DNA from: Thermomonas brevis
GTDB lineage: Bacteria; Pseudomonadota; Gammaproteobacteria; Xanthomonadales; Xanthomonadaceae
Reading direction: 5' to 3'
Assembly: GCF_014395425.1 (NCBI RefSeq)
Contig: NZ_CP060711.1
Location: 1,550,001-1,614,000 of the forward strand
Length of the DNA: 64,000 nucleotides
Below, one piece after another: positions 1 to 7,580 of the stretch. Every line of letters begins with the position of its first letter. Position 1 is the first letter of the stretch. Made by a program: the position numbers and the translations under genes. The notes beneath the pieces were generated by a model. That model ran no database searches, had not been told where the DNA came from, and saw nothing but the letters and a program-made list of their open reading frames with translations.

Positions 1-106
1 GGTCTGCGATGTGCCGGGCATTCTAACTGGCGAGGCCGCAACCCCGTTCCCGCCCGTGGCGCGTTGGCAGGGATGCAGCGCGATCGCTGCGCCCCCGGAG
101 ACCGCC

Positions 107-892
107 ATGTTCCGCCGCCTGCTGCCCGCCCTCGCCGCTGCCTCCCTGCTCGCCTGCGCGCTGCCGCTGCCGGCGCGCGAGCTCGTCCGCCTCGACGTGG
201 TCGACCGCGACCTCGGGCAGACCCTGCCCGAATACCGCCATCGCGGCCAGGACTGGATCGCCGGCACGCCCGCGCACCGCTATTCGGTGCGCCTGACCAA
301 TACCACCGGCGAGCGCGTGCTGGTGGTGCTGTCGGTCGATGGCGTCAACGCAGTGAGCGGCGAGACCGCCGCGCCGTCGCAGGCCGGCTACGTGCTGGGC
401 CCATGGGAGACCGCCGACATCGCCGGCTGGCGCAAGTCGCTGGACGACGTCGCGCAATTCGTGTTCACCGCGCTTCCCGACAGCTACGCCGCGCGCACCG
501 GGCGGCCGGACAACGTGGGCGTGGTCGGCATCGCGGTGTTCCGCGAACGCGCCGTGCCGCCGCCGATGCCCGCACCGCCGCCGGTGGCGGAAGCCCGCGG
601 CGCGGCGAAGGCCGCGGCGCCCGCCAGCGCGGACCGCGCGATGGCGGCGGAGGCGATGCCGCAGCGCATCGGCACCGGCCACGGCCAGCGCGAACGGGCG
701 CCGGTCGGCCGGACCGAGTTCGTGCGCGCCAGTTACGCACCGGAGCAGGTCAGCCAGTTGCGCTATGACAGCGTCGATGCGCTGGTCGCGATGGGCGTGC
801 TGCCGCGCCGGCACCCCGCCTACGCGGGCGATGGGCCGCGCGCGTTCCCGAACGGGTTCGTGCCCGACCCGCCGCGCTACCGCGAGCGCTGA
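107..892 (+). CDS. Exported protein of unknown function
   Basis: I do not recognise a named family; the protein resembles conserved exported proteins of the Xanthomonadaceae. The ATG at 107 is chosen because GGAG lies six bases upstream. An in-frame GTG at 11 would add 32 residues with no signal-like character. Residues 1-25 look like a signal peptide. LLAC at 14-17 could be a lipobox, but ordinary cleavage near PLPARE is equally possible. Residues 25-150 look like a beta-rich globular domain (VRLTNTTGERVLVVLSVDG). They are followed by a Pro/Ala-rich linker and a basic C-terminal tail. It converges on the entericidin-like genes to its right. An envelope location is inferred; the function is unknown. 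Confidence 0.6.
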   Translation: MFRRLLPALAAASLLACALPLPARELVRLDVVDRDLGQTLPEYRHRGQDWIAGTPAHRYSVRLTNTTGERVLVVLSVDGVNAVSGETAAPSQAGYVLGPWETADIAGWRKSLDDVAQFVFTALPDSYAARTGRPDNVGVVGIAVFRERAVPPPMPAPPPVAEARGAAKAAAPASADRAMAAEAMPQRIGTGHGQRERAPVGRTEFVRASYAPEQVSQLRYDSVDALVAMGVLPRRHPAYAGDGPRAFPNGFVPDPPRYRER

Positions 893-923
893 ATCGGCAG
901 ATCGGACAGCATGAAGGCGCGGC

Positions 924-1055
924 TTACTTCGCCGCGCCCTCGATCTTCTCGCCGGCCTTCTGGATGTCCTTGCCGGCGCCGGCAATGGTGTTGCAACCGG
1001 CCAAGAAGGCCATGCAGGTCAGCGCCAGCACGGCCAGTTTCATCGTCTTGTTCAT
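924..1055 (-). CDS. Entericidin-like small lipoprotein (paralogue 1)
   Basis: This 43-residue peptide has a hydrophobic signal ending in the lipobox LAGC (Cys21). A short amphipathic tail follows, reading CNTIAGAGKDIQKAGEKIEG and then AAK. That is the entericidin A/B pattern of Cys-Asn-Thr, a Gly-Ala-Gly-Lys-Asp block and repeated Lys/Glu. Entericidins are tiny cell-envelope lipoproteins linked in E. coli to a bacteriolytic toxin/antidote pair. The start ATG at 1055 has GAGGAG a few bases upstream. A near-copy lies 116 bases further upstream on the same strand, so the two look like a tandem duplication. The family call is firm. Whether one acts as antidote and the other as toxin cannot be told from sequence. 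Confidence 0.75.
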   Translation of the reverse strand: MNKTMKLAVLALTCMAFLAGCNTIAGAGKDIQKAGEKIEGAAK

Positions 1056-1171
1056 GCGGTTCTCCTCGCGTTCGGCGGCACATTACCGGGCGGCGGGGAG
1101 CGCAGCAAGACGCCGCCCGCCGCGCCGGCACCCGCGTCCCTGCGGAGTACCGGCGCGGCGGGCGGAAACGA

Positions 1172-1324
1172 TCAGCACTTCATGTCCTTGCAGTCTTCGG
1201 CCTTCTGCTCGACCTTCTCGCCGGCCTTCTGCACGTCCTTGCCGGCACCGGCCATCGTGTTGCAAGCCGTGAGGCCCGCGCTGACGAACATGACCAGAAT
1301 GAGCGTGGCGAACATGCGCTTCAT
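1172..1324 (-). CDS. Entericidin-like small lipoprotein (paralogue 2)
   Basis: This 50-residue lipoprotein has a signal peptide ending in LTAC (Cys21) and then CNTMAGAGKDVQKAGEKVEQ. It ends with an extra tail containing two cysteines (EDCKDMKC). The ATG at 1324 is chosen because the signal peptide begins there with MKRMF and a GGAGG-like site precedes it; an upstream in-frame start would add 11 non-signal residues. It matches the entericidin (EcnA/EcnB) family and is closely similar to the 43-residue gene downstream. The Cys-containing tail is absent from that paralogue, so the two may differ in anchoring or oligomerisation (inference). Expected location is the inner leaflet of the outer membrane or the periplasm. 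Confidence 0.8.
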   Translation of the reverse strand: MKRMFATLILVMFVSAGLTACNTMAGAGKDVQKAGEKVEQKAEDCKDMKC

Positions 1325-1419
1325 GGAGCCTCCTACGGCTGTCGTGTGAGCCTCCATTTATCCCGGCCCGGCGTGAAGCAGATGTGCACGCCGGCGAGCC
1401 AGGCAAAACCGCGGATGAA

Positions 1420-1899
1420 TCAATCCCGGTTGCGCGCGATCACCGTGATGTGGCCGTTGGTCTCCAGCAGCGCGAGGCGGACCTCGCCGATGTCCTCGAT
1501 CTGGTTGCTGCGCAGCGCCTCGGCGAAGTCTTCGCTGCTGACCAGCTCGCGCCGCAATACGCGGTCGAACACCTTGCCGTCGCGCGCCAGCACTACCGGC
1601 ACGCCTTCGAGCAACCGTTCCGCCCGGCGGCTGCGCGAGGTCAGCAGCGCCACCGTGTAGTTCAGCACGATCAGCGTCACCGCCATGATCGCCGCGCCGG
1701 TCAGCGAGTTGTCGCCACCGTTGATGCCGTTCTGCACCGCGTTGCCGATCAGGATCAGCAGCACCAGGTCGAACGGCGTGAACTGTCCCACCGCCCGCTT
1801 GCCCGACACCCGCACCAGCAGCATCACCAGCACGTAGACCGCCGTCGCCCGCAACACGAACACCCACCACGGCGCAGACAGCTGGAACAGCTCGTTCAT
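1420..1899 (-). CDS. DUF421 (YetF/YcaP-like) membrane protein
   Basis: The protein has 159 residues. Three hydrophobic segments in the first 85 residues include the family-typical stretch SGKRAVGQFTPFDLVLLILI followed by GNAVQNGI. A cytoplasmic C-terminal domain (about 90-155) holds ERLLEGVPVVLARDGKVF, a small alpha/beta fold seen in YetF-type proteins. The family is widespread and poorly characterised; some members affect envelope or spore properties. It starts at ATG 1899 and stands alone. To its left it is followed by the entericidin genes on the same strand, with 95 bases between. Family assignment is good; no function is claimed. Confidence 0.8.
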   Translation of the reverse strand: MNELFQLSAPWWVFVLRATAVYVLVMLLVRVSGKRAVGQFTPFDLVLLILIGNAVQNGINGGDNSLTGAAIMAVTLIVLNYTVALLTSRSRRAERLLEGVPVVLARDGKVFDRVLRRELVSSEDFAEALRSNQIEDIGEVRLALLETNGHITVIARNRD

Positions 1900-1992
1900 T
1901 CGGAATCCCCAGGATGGTCGCCTTCGCTAGCCTGCCCTCTATTGCCGCCGTGGGGAATGGCATGACGACAAAGGAATTTCATCTGGAGGAGA

Positions 1993-2013
1993 GCCCCCTT
2001 TAGTAAAGGGGGC
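1993..2013. repeat. Short palindrome in intergenic repeat
   Basis: GCCCCCTTT-AGT-AAAGGGGGC forms a 9-bp perfect hairpin and is followed by a second GC-rich inverted stretch (CGCGGCGAAGCCGCGG). It lies in the gene-free stretch between the DUF421 gene and the small RNA. I have seen similar CCCCCTTT...AAAGGGGG elements between genes in this bacterial family. I could not find a second copy in the window by eye. Confidence 0.4.
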
Positions 2014-2080
2014 GCGGCGAAGCCGCGGGGATTTGGAGGTCGCGGCTCGGGGCCCAAGGTTTGCGCAGCAAACTTTGGGT

Positions 2081-2114
2081 TTTTATGCCTGCGCAAAAAA
2101 GCGCAGGCATAAAA
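2081..2114. repeat. 14-bp perfect inverted repeat (possible terminator)
   Basis: TTTTATGCCTGCGC and GCGCAGGCATAAAA flank a six-A loop. The hairpin lies directly after the terminator of the minus-strand small RNA and shares its T run. It may act as a back-up or bidirectional terminator. The rest of 1900-2383 holds the small RNA and palindromes; I see no protein gene there. Confidence 0.45.
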
Positions 2115-2144
2115 AAGCCCCGCAGCCAGGGGGGACTGCGGGGC
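2111..2144 (-). terminator. Rho-independent terminator of the small RNA (and polA read-through)
   Basis: A 9-bp GC-rich stem, GCCCCGCAG with CTGCGGGGC, has a 10-base loop. On the minus strand it is followed by an uninterrupted run of six T. It ends the sX13-like RNA and would also stop polA transcripts. Confidence 0.85.
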
Positions 2145-2238
2145 CGGGGGAAGGCCGGTTGGGGAGGACCGATTGCCTTCCGGGGTGATCACACCAGGGG
2201 AGGGGTAGTGATCGGCAACAGGCGTTGCACCTGTTGCG
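2111..2238 (-). ncRNA. sX13: sX13-like C-rich small RNA downstream of polA
   Basis: Reading on the minus strand from about 2238, four consecutive hairpins are visible. Hairpin 1 is GCAACAGG/CCTGTTGC (2215-2237). Hairpin 2 is GATCAC/GTGATC with the loop TACCCCTCCCCTGGT (2187-2213). Hairpin 3 is GGAAGG/CCTTCC with an inner CGGT/ACCG stem and a CCTCCCC loop (2149-2181). The last is the terminator stem GCCCCGCAG/CTGCGGGGC with a C6 loop, followed by six T (2111-2144). Three loops carry C-rich runs that could pair with Shine-Dalgarno sequences. This layout and the position just after polA match what I recall of sX13 of Xanthomonas, and Spot 42 of E. coli also lies beside polA. CATATA near 2245 could be the -10 box. 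The exact 5' end is inferred. Confidence 0.75.
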
Positions 2239-2383
2239 AGCTATATGACCACTCCGCACATGGATGGTTCGTGAAGATTCGGGTTAAAAAACCGTTCGGT
2301 TCAGGAATGATTCATTGCAATTCCACGGAATCCTTCCAAACCCGCTCCACATCACGCTTTCAGCGCCAAAAACGAAAGCAGTT

Positions 2384-5164
2384 TCAGTGCGCTTCTTCCC
2401 AATTCATGCCGACGCCGCTGTCCACCACCAGCGGCACCCGCAGCTGCGCGGCGTCGGCCATCAGCGCCGGCACCCGCTCCAGCAATTCAGGCACGAACGC
2501 CTCGTCCGCCTCGAACACCAGTTCGTCGTGCACCTGCAGGATCATCAGCGCGCTGCTTTCGCCAGACGCGCTGCGTTTGTCGGCCAGCCAATCGTCCACC
2601 CGCACCATCGCCCGCTTGATGATGTCGGCGGCGGTGCCCTGCATCGGCGCGTTGATCGCGGCGCGTTCGGCGCTGGCGCGCTGGGACGCGTTGCGCGAGT
2701 GGATGTAGTCCAGCGCCAGGCGCCGGCCGAACACCGTTTCCACGTAGCCGGCGTCGCGCGCCTGCTGGCGGGTGCGCTCCATGTAGTCGCGCACGCCCGG
2801 ATAGCGGCTGAAGTACAGCGCGATGTAGTCCTGCGCCTCGCCGCGGCCGATGCCGAGCTGGCGCGCCAGCCCGAACGCGCCCATGCCGTAGATCAGGCCG
2901 AAGTTGATCGCCTTGGCGGCGCGACGCTCGTTCGCCGACACCTCGGCCATGGGTTTGCCGAACACCTCGGCGGCGGTGGCGCGGTGGATGTCCGCGCCTT
3001 CCGCGAACGCGCGCAGCAGCGCCGGGTCTTCCGACAGGTGCGCCATGATCCGCAGCTCGATCTGCGAGTAGTCGCAGGCCACCAGCCGGCGTCCGGGCGG
3101 CGCGACGAAGGCGGTGCGGATGCGGCGACCTTCCTCGCTGCGGATCGGGATGTTCTGCAGGTTCGGATCGGACGAGGACAGCCGCCCGGTGGCCGCGCCG
3201 GCCTGGTGGTAGCTGGTGTGCACGCGGCCGGTGTCGGGATTGATCATCTCCGGCAGCTTGTCGGTGTAGGTGCTGCGCAGCTTGGCGAGACCGCGGTATT
3301 CGAGGATCACGCGCGGCAGCTCGTGCTGGTCGGCGATCGCCTCCAGCGCCTCCTCGTTGGTCGAAGGCGCGCCGCTGGGCGTCTTCACCAGCGCCGGCAG
3401 CTTCAGCTCGTCGAACAGAAGCGCGCACAGCTGCTTCGGCGAATCGAGGTTGAAGCTGCGCCCGGCCAGTTCGGTGGCTTTCTGCTGCGCGGCCAGCATC
3501 CGCCGCGACAGCTCGGCGGACTGTCGGCGCAGTTCCTCGGCGTCGATCATCACGCCGTTGGCCTCGACCCGCGCCAGCACCGGCACCAGCGGCATCTCGA
3601 TGTCGCGGTAGACGGACAGCAGCGACGGCTCCGCTTCCAGCTTCGGCGACAGCACGCGATGCAGGCGCAGGGTGATGTCGGCGTCCTCGGCCGCATAGCG
3701 CGTGGCGTCGTCGATGGCGACCTGCGAGAACGGGATCTGCTTGGCGCCCTTGCCGGCCACGTCCTCGTACTTGATCGTCTCGTAGCCGAGATGGCGCTTG
3801 GCCAGCGAATCCATGTCGTGCCGCGCGATGCCGGCGCTGAGCACGAAGCTCTCCAGCATGGTGTCGTCGGCGTAGCCCGCGACCACGATGCCGTGGCGGC
3901 GCAGCACGTGCAGGTCGTATTTGCCGTGCTGGCCGAGCTTCTTCTTCGCCGGGTCCTGCAGCAGCGGGCGCAGCGCCTCCAGCACCGCGTCGCGCGGCAG
4001 CTGCCCGGGCGCGCCGGGATAGTCGTGGCCCAGCGGGATGTAGCAGGCCTTGCCCGGTTCGACGCTGAAGCTCAGGCCGACCAGGTTCGCGCGCATCGGG
4101 TCGAGCGAATCGGTTTCGCTGTCGAAGGCGAATTCGTCGGCGGCCTGCAACTTTGCGATCCAATCCGACAGTTGCGGATCGGTCAGCACCGTTTCGTATT
4201 CGCCCGGCGCGGACAGCGCGGGATCGAGGCCTTCCACCGATGCCGGCACCGCCGCGGCGACGAACCCGCCGCCGCGCGCCACGCCCGGCTCCTTCTCCGC
4301 GATCGCGCCCGCCGCCGCGCCGCCGTCGAGTTCCTTCAGCGCCTGGTTGAAGCCGTAGCGCGCGTACAGCCCGCGCAGCGCCTCGACGTCGCGCTCGCGC
4401 AATGCAAGGTCGGCCGGCGACTGCGCCAGCGCCACGTCGGTCTTGATCGTCACCAGCTCGCGGTTCAGCGGCAGGCGCGCCAGCGCGGCGCGCAGGTTGT
4501 CGCCGATCTTGCCCTTGATCGCATCGGCGCCGGCGATCACGCCGTCGAGGCTGCCGTATTCCGCCAGCCACTTGGCGGCGGTCTTCGGCCCGCATTTCTC
4601 GACACCGGGCACGTTGTCGATGGCGTCGCCCATCAGCGACAGCAAGTCGACGATCTGATCGGCACGCACGCCGAACTTCTCCATCACCGCCGCGTCCGAC
4701 TCCATACGGCTGCCGCTCATGGTGTTGACCAATGCGACGCGCGGGCGCACCAGCTGCGCGAAATCCTTGTCGCCGGTGGAGATCGTCACCTCGAGCCCGC
4801 CCTCCGCCGCCTGCAGGGCCAGCGTGCCGATCACGTCGTCGGCCTCCACGCCCGGCTCGCGCAGGATCGGGATGCCGAGCGCCGCCACGATCTCCATCAT
4901 CGGTTCGATCTGCGCGCGCAGCTCGTCCGGCATCGGCGGGCGGTTGGCCTTGTACTCGGGATACAGCGCATCGCGGAAGGTCGGCCCGGAGGCATCCACC
5001 ACGAAGGCGATGTGCTCTGGCTTCTCCTTCAGGTGCCCGCGCAGCATGTTGACCACGCCGAACAGCGCGCCGGTCGGTTCGCCGGCCGCGTTGGTGAGCG
5101 GGGGCAGCGCGTGGAAGGCGCGGTAGAGGTAGGAGGAACCGTCGATCAGAACGAGGCGTGTCAT
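2384..5164 (-). CDS. polA: DNA polymerase I
   Basis: This 926-residue protein is full length for PolA (E. coli about 928). The N-terminal 5'-3' nuclease domain begins TRLVLIDGSSYLYRAFHALP and runs to about residue 290. The 3'-5' proofreading domain keeps its acidic DSETDS motif (about 345), so editing is probably active. The polymerase domain has motif A (VACDYSQIELR, about 700), motif B/O-helix (RRAAKAINFGLIYGMGAFG, about 755) and motif C (LQVHDELVFE, about 880). It fills gaps in repair and removes RNA primers. It is a single gene; the sX13-like RNA follows it and a palindromic repeat lies upstream. Start ATG is at 5164. Confidence 0.98.
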   Translation of the reverse strand: MTRLVLIDGSSYLYRAFHALPPLTNAAGEPTGALFGVVNMLRGHLKEKPEHIAFVVDASGPTFRDALYPEYKANRPPMPDELRAQIEPMMEIVAALGIPILREPGVEADDVIGTLALQAAEGGLEVTISTGDKDFAQLVRPRVALVNTMSGSRMESDAAVMEKFGVRADQIVDLLSLMGDAIDNVPGVEKCGPKTAAKWLAEYGSLDGVIAGADAIKGKIGDNLRAALARLPLNRELVTIKTDVALAQSPADLALRERDVEALRGLYARYGFNQALKELDGGAAAGAIAEKEPGVARGGGFVAAAVPASVEGLDPALSAPGEYETVLTDPQLSDWIAKLQAADEFAFDSETDSLDPMRANLVGLSFSVEPGKACYIPLGHDYPGAPGQLPRDAVLEALRPLLQDPAKKKLGQHGKYDLHVLRRHGIVVAGYADDTMLESFVLSAGIARHDMDSLAKRHLGYETIKYEDVAGKGAKQIPFSQVAIDDATRYAAEDADITLRLHRVLSPKLEAEPSLLSVYRDIEMPLVPVLARVEANGVMIDAEELRRQSAELSRRMLAAQQKATELAGRSFNLDSPKQLCALLFDELKLPALVKTPSGAPSTNEEALEAIADQHELPRVILEYRGLAKLRSTYTDKLPEMINPDTGRVHTSYHQAGAATGRLSSSDPNLQNIPIRSEEGRRIRTAFVAPPGRRLVACDYSQIELRIMAHLSEDPALLRAFAEGADIHRATAAEVFGKPMAEVSANERRAAKAINFGLIYGMGAFGLARQLGIGRGEAQDYIALYFSRYPGVRDYMERTRQQARDAGYVETVFGRRLALDYIHSRNASQRASAERAAINAPMQGTAADIIKRAMVRVDDWLADKRSASGESSALMILQVHDELVFEADEAFVPELLERVPALMADAAQLRVPLVVDSGVGMNWEEAH

Positions 5165-5220
5165 GTGGGGATTCTAAGGAAATGCCGCCGGCGGCGTGCA
5201 GACGCGGAAGCCCTGTTGCC

Positions 5221-5320
5221 GTCATTCCCGCGAAGGCGGGAATCCAGTGACTTTTTTCAAGTCCACGGCAATCCGACCGGAGAACTAAAGACGCTGGATT
5301 CCCGCCTTCGCGGGAATGAC
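5221..5320. repeat. REP-type inverted repeat pair
   Basis: The left arm, starting GTCATTCCCGCGAAGGCGGG, and the right arm, ending CCCGCCTTCGCGGGAATGAC, are reverse complements. Each arm is itself palindromic around GAAG. About 47 bases separate them. The same family recurs at 8991, 11318, 23051, 40905 and 44432, always between genes. This is typical of REP/BIME elements mobilised by RAYT-type transposases, none of which is in the window. Confidence 0.85.
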
Positions 5321-5388
5321 GGGCGTGGAGCGGACAGGAATGATGAGCAAAAGCGGCACAATGCCCGCATCCCCCACGGAACGCCCGC

Positions 5389-7233
5389 ATGCTGCGCTGG
5401 TTCGAAACCCGCCTAGATCCGTTCCCCGACGCGCCGCCGACGCAGCCGCCGGCAAGCCTGTACGCCTTCTGCCGCCACTTCACCCGCGGCGCGGAGCCGT
5501 GGCTGCTATTGATGGCGACCACCACCGCCGGCATCGCGCTGGCGGAAGTGGCGCTGTACGCCTACGTCGGCGCACTGGTGGACCGGATGACGGCGCTGGG
5601 CGTCGGCGGCTTCCTCGCGCAGGAAGGGGCGCGCCTGGCGTGGATGGCGGCACTCGTCCTGCTCGGCCTGCCGCTGCTGGTGTGGCTGAACTCGGCGGTG
5701 CAGCACCAGACGCTGCTGGGCAACTTCCCGATGCGGATCCGCTGGAACGTGCACCGCTACCTGCTGCGGCAGTCGATGGGTTATTTCCAGGACGAGTTCG
5801 CCGGCCGCATCGCCACCAAGCTGATGCAGACTTCGCTCGCGGTGCGCGAGACCGTGGTCAAGCTGTTCGATATCGGCAATTACGTGCTGGTGTATTTCGG
5901 CGGCACGCTGCTGGTGGCGGCCAGCGCGGACTGGCGGCTGATGCTGCCGTTCGCCGGCTGGCTGGTCTGCTACGGCGTGCTGATGCGCTGGTTCGTGCCG
6001 AAGATGGGCAAGGTGTCGCAGGACCAGGCCGACGCGCGTTCGACCATGACCGGTCGCATCGTGGACAGCTACACCAACATCGCCACGGTCAAGCTGTTCT
6101 CGCATTCGCAGCGCGAGCAGGCCTATGCGCGCGAAGCGATGGGCGGCTTCCTCGCCACCGTGTACCGGCAGATGCGGCTGGCGACCAACGTGTACAGCCT
6201 GCTGTACGCGCTGAACATGGCGCTACTGTTCGCGGTGGCCGCGCTCGGCATCCAGCTGTGGCTGCAGGGCGCGGTGAGCACCGGCGCGGTGGCGGTGGCT
6301 GCGGCGCTGGCGCTGCGCCTGCTGGGCATGTCGCACTGGATCATGTGGGAGTTGTCGGCGCTGTTCGAGAACATCGGCACGGTGCACGACGGGATCAGCT
6401 CGATCTCGCTGCCGCCCACGGTGGACGATGCGCCCGGCGCGCTGGCGCTGCCGCAGGTGCGCGGCGACATCCGCTTCGAGAACGTCGCCTTCCACTACGG
6501 CAAGGGCGGCGGGGTGATCGAGCATCTCGATCTGCACGTCGCGCCCGGCGAGAAGATCGGCGTGGTTGGCCGCAGCGGCGCGGGCAAGTCCACGCTGGTG
6601 AACCTGCTGCTGCGCTTCCACGACGTCGAAGCCGGCCGCATCACCGTGGACGGCATCGACGTGGCCGGCGTGCAGCAGGATTCGCTGCGCGCGCAAATCG
6701 GTGTGGTCACGCAGGACACCTCGCTGCTGCACCGCTCGGTGCGCGAGAACATCCTCTACGGCCGCCCCGACGCCAGCGAAGCCGAGATGCTGGACGCCGC
6801 GCGCCAGGCCAACGCCGACGGCTTCATCGCCGAACTGGTCGACGCCAAGGGCCAGCGCGGCTTCGACGCGCAGGTGGGCGAGCGCGGGGTGAAGCTGTCC
6901 GGCGGCCAGCGCCAACGCATCGCCATCGCCCGCGTGCTGCTGAAGAACGCGCCGATCCTGGTGCTGGACGAGGCGACCTCGGCGCTGGATTCGGAAGTGG
7001 AGGCGGTGATCCAGGAGAACCTGTACCGGCTGATGCAGGGCAAGACGGTGATTGCCATCGCGCATCGGCTGTCCACCATCGCGGCGATGGACCGGCTGGT
7101 GGTGATGGACGCCGGCCGCATCGTCGAAACCGGTACGCACGAGGAACTGCTGGCGAAGGGCGGTCTGTATGCGCAGCTGTGGAAGCGGCAGTCCGGCGGC
7201 TTCCTGGAGCTGGAGGCGGCGGCGGACGCCTGA
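5389..7233 (+). CDS. ABC exporter, fused permease and ATPase
   Basis: The protein has 614 residues. An N-terminal six-helix exporter domain (about 45-330) is followed by a nucleotide-binding domain. That domain carries Walker A GRSGAGKS (about 395), the signature LSGGQRQR (about 503), Walker B ILVLDEATSALD (about 523) and the H-loop in AIAHRLSTI. It is a half-transporter that should work as a homodimer. The family (MsbA/multidrug/YddA-like) exports lipids, drugs or peptides, and the substrate cannot be named. It begins at ATG 5389, 69 bases after a REP element, and is followed 54 bases later by a small lipoprotein gene on the same strand. Confidence 0.9.
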   Translation: MLRWFETRLDPFPDAPPTQPPASLYAFCRHFTRGAEPWLLLMATTTAGIALAEVALYAYVGALVDRMTALGVGGFLAQEGARLAWMAALVLLGLPLLVWLNSAVQHQTLLGNFPMRIRWNVHRYLLRQSMGYFQDEFAGRIATKLMQTSLAVRETVVKLFDIGNYVLVYFGGTLLVAASADWRLMLPFAGWLVCYGVLMRWFVPKMGKVSQDQADARSTMTGRIVDSYTNIATVKLFSHSQREQAYAREAMGGFLATVYRQMRLATNVYSLLYALNMALLFAVAALGIQLWLQGAVSTGAVAVAAALALRLLGMSHWIMWELSALFENIGTVHDGISSISLPPTVDDAPGALALPQVRGDIRFENVAFHYGKGGGVIEHLDLHVAPGEKIGVVGRSGAGKSTLVNLLLRFHDVEAGRITVDGIDVAGVQQDSLRAQIGVVTQDTSLLHRSVRENILYGRPDASEAEMLDAARQANADGFIAELVDAKGQRGFDAQVGERGVKLSGGQRQRIAIARVLLKNAPILVLDEATSALDSEVEAVIQENLYRLMQGKTVIAIAHRLSTIAAMDRLVVMDAGRIVETGTHEELLAKGGLYAQLWKRQSGGFLELEAAADA

Positions 7234-7287
7234 GCCGGCCCGCCGCGCATCGCGCATACTGGCGGCATCCCTCCCGAGGCCGCCGCC

Positions 7288-7569
7288 ATGCGCATCGCCC
7301 TTCCCCTCGCCCTCACCCTCGCGTTGGCCGCCTGCGCCACCGCCTCGCCGGAAGACATGCTGGCGAAGGACGCCGTGCCGGCCACGCGCACCGAAGCCAA
7401 TGGCGACGTGGTCACCGAGTACCGCGTCGGCGAACGGCTGACGATGGTCAAGGTGGTGCCGCAGCGCGGCCCGGCGTATTACATCTACGACCGCAACGGC
7501 GACGGCGTGGTCAACGACGCCGACGCCAACGGCGGGCCGATGACCTACTACAAGCTGTTCAGCTGGTAA
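7288..7569 (+). CDS. Small lipoprotein, DUF2782-like
   Basis: The protein has 93 residues, with a signal peptide and lipobox LAAC at about residue 16. The mature part reads VVTEYRVGERLTMVKVVPQR, then GPAYYIYDRNGDG. The core 'Y-R-V-G-x-R-L-x-M-V-K-V-x-P-x-x-G-P-x-Y-Y' followed by a D-x-N/D-G-D-G loop fits DUF2782, a small family common in Xanthomonadales and often close to polA. No function is known. The stop lies 11 bases before the next gene, so the two are probably cotranscribed. Outer-membrane or periplasmic anchoring is inferred from the lipobox. Confidence 0.7.
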   Translation: MRIALPLALTLALAACATASPEDMLAKDAVPATRTEANGDVVTEYRVGERLTMVKVVPQRGPAYYIYDRNGDGVVNDADANGGPMTYYKLFSW

Positions 7570-7580
7570 GCCGCGCGGGC

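Noticed and set aside
2315..5416. Very long plus-strand reading frame opposite polA
   Set aside because: It is antisense to a fully recognisable polA; the translation is His/Arg/Gln-rich without domains, as expected from GC-rich shadow frames.
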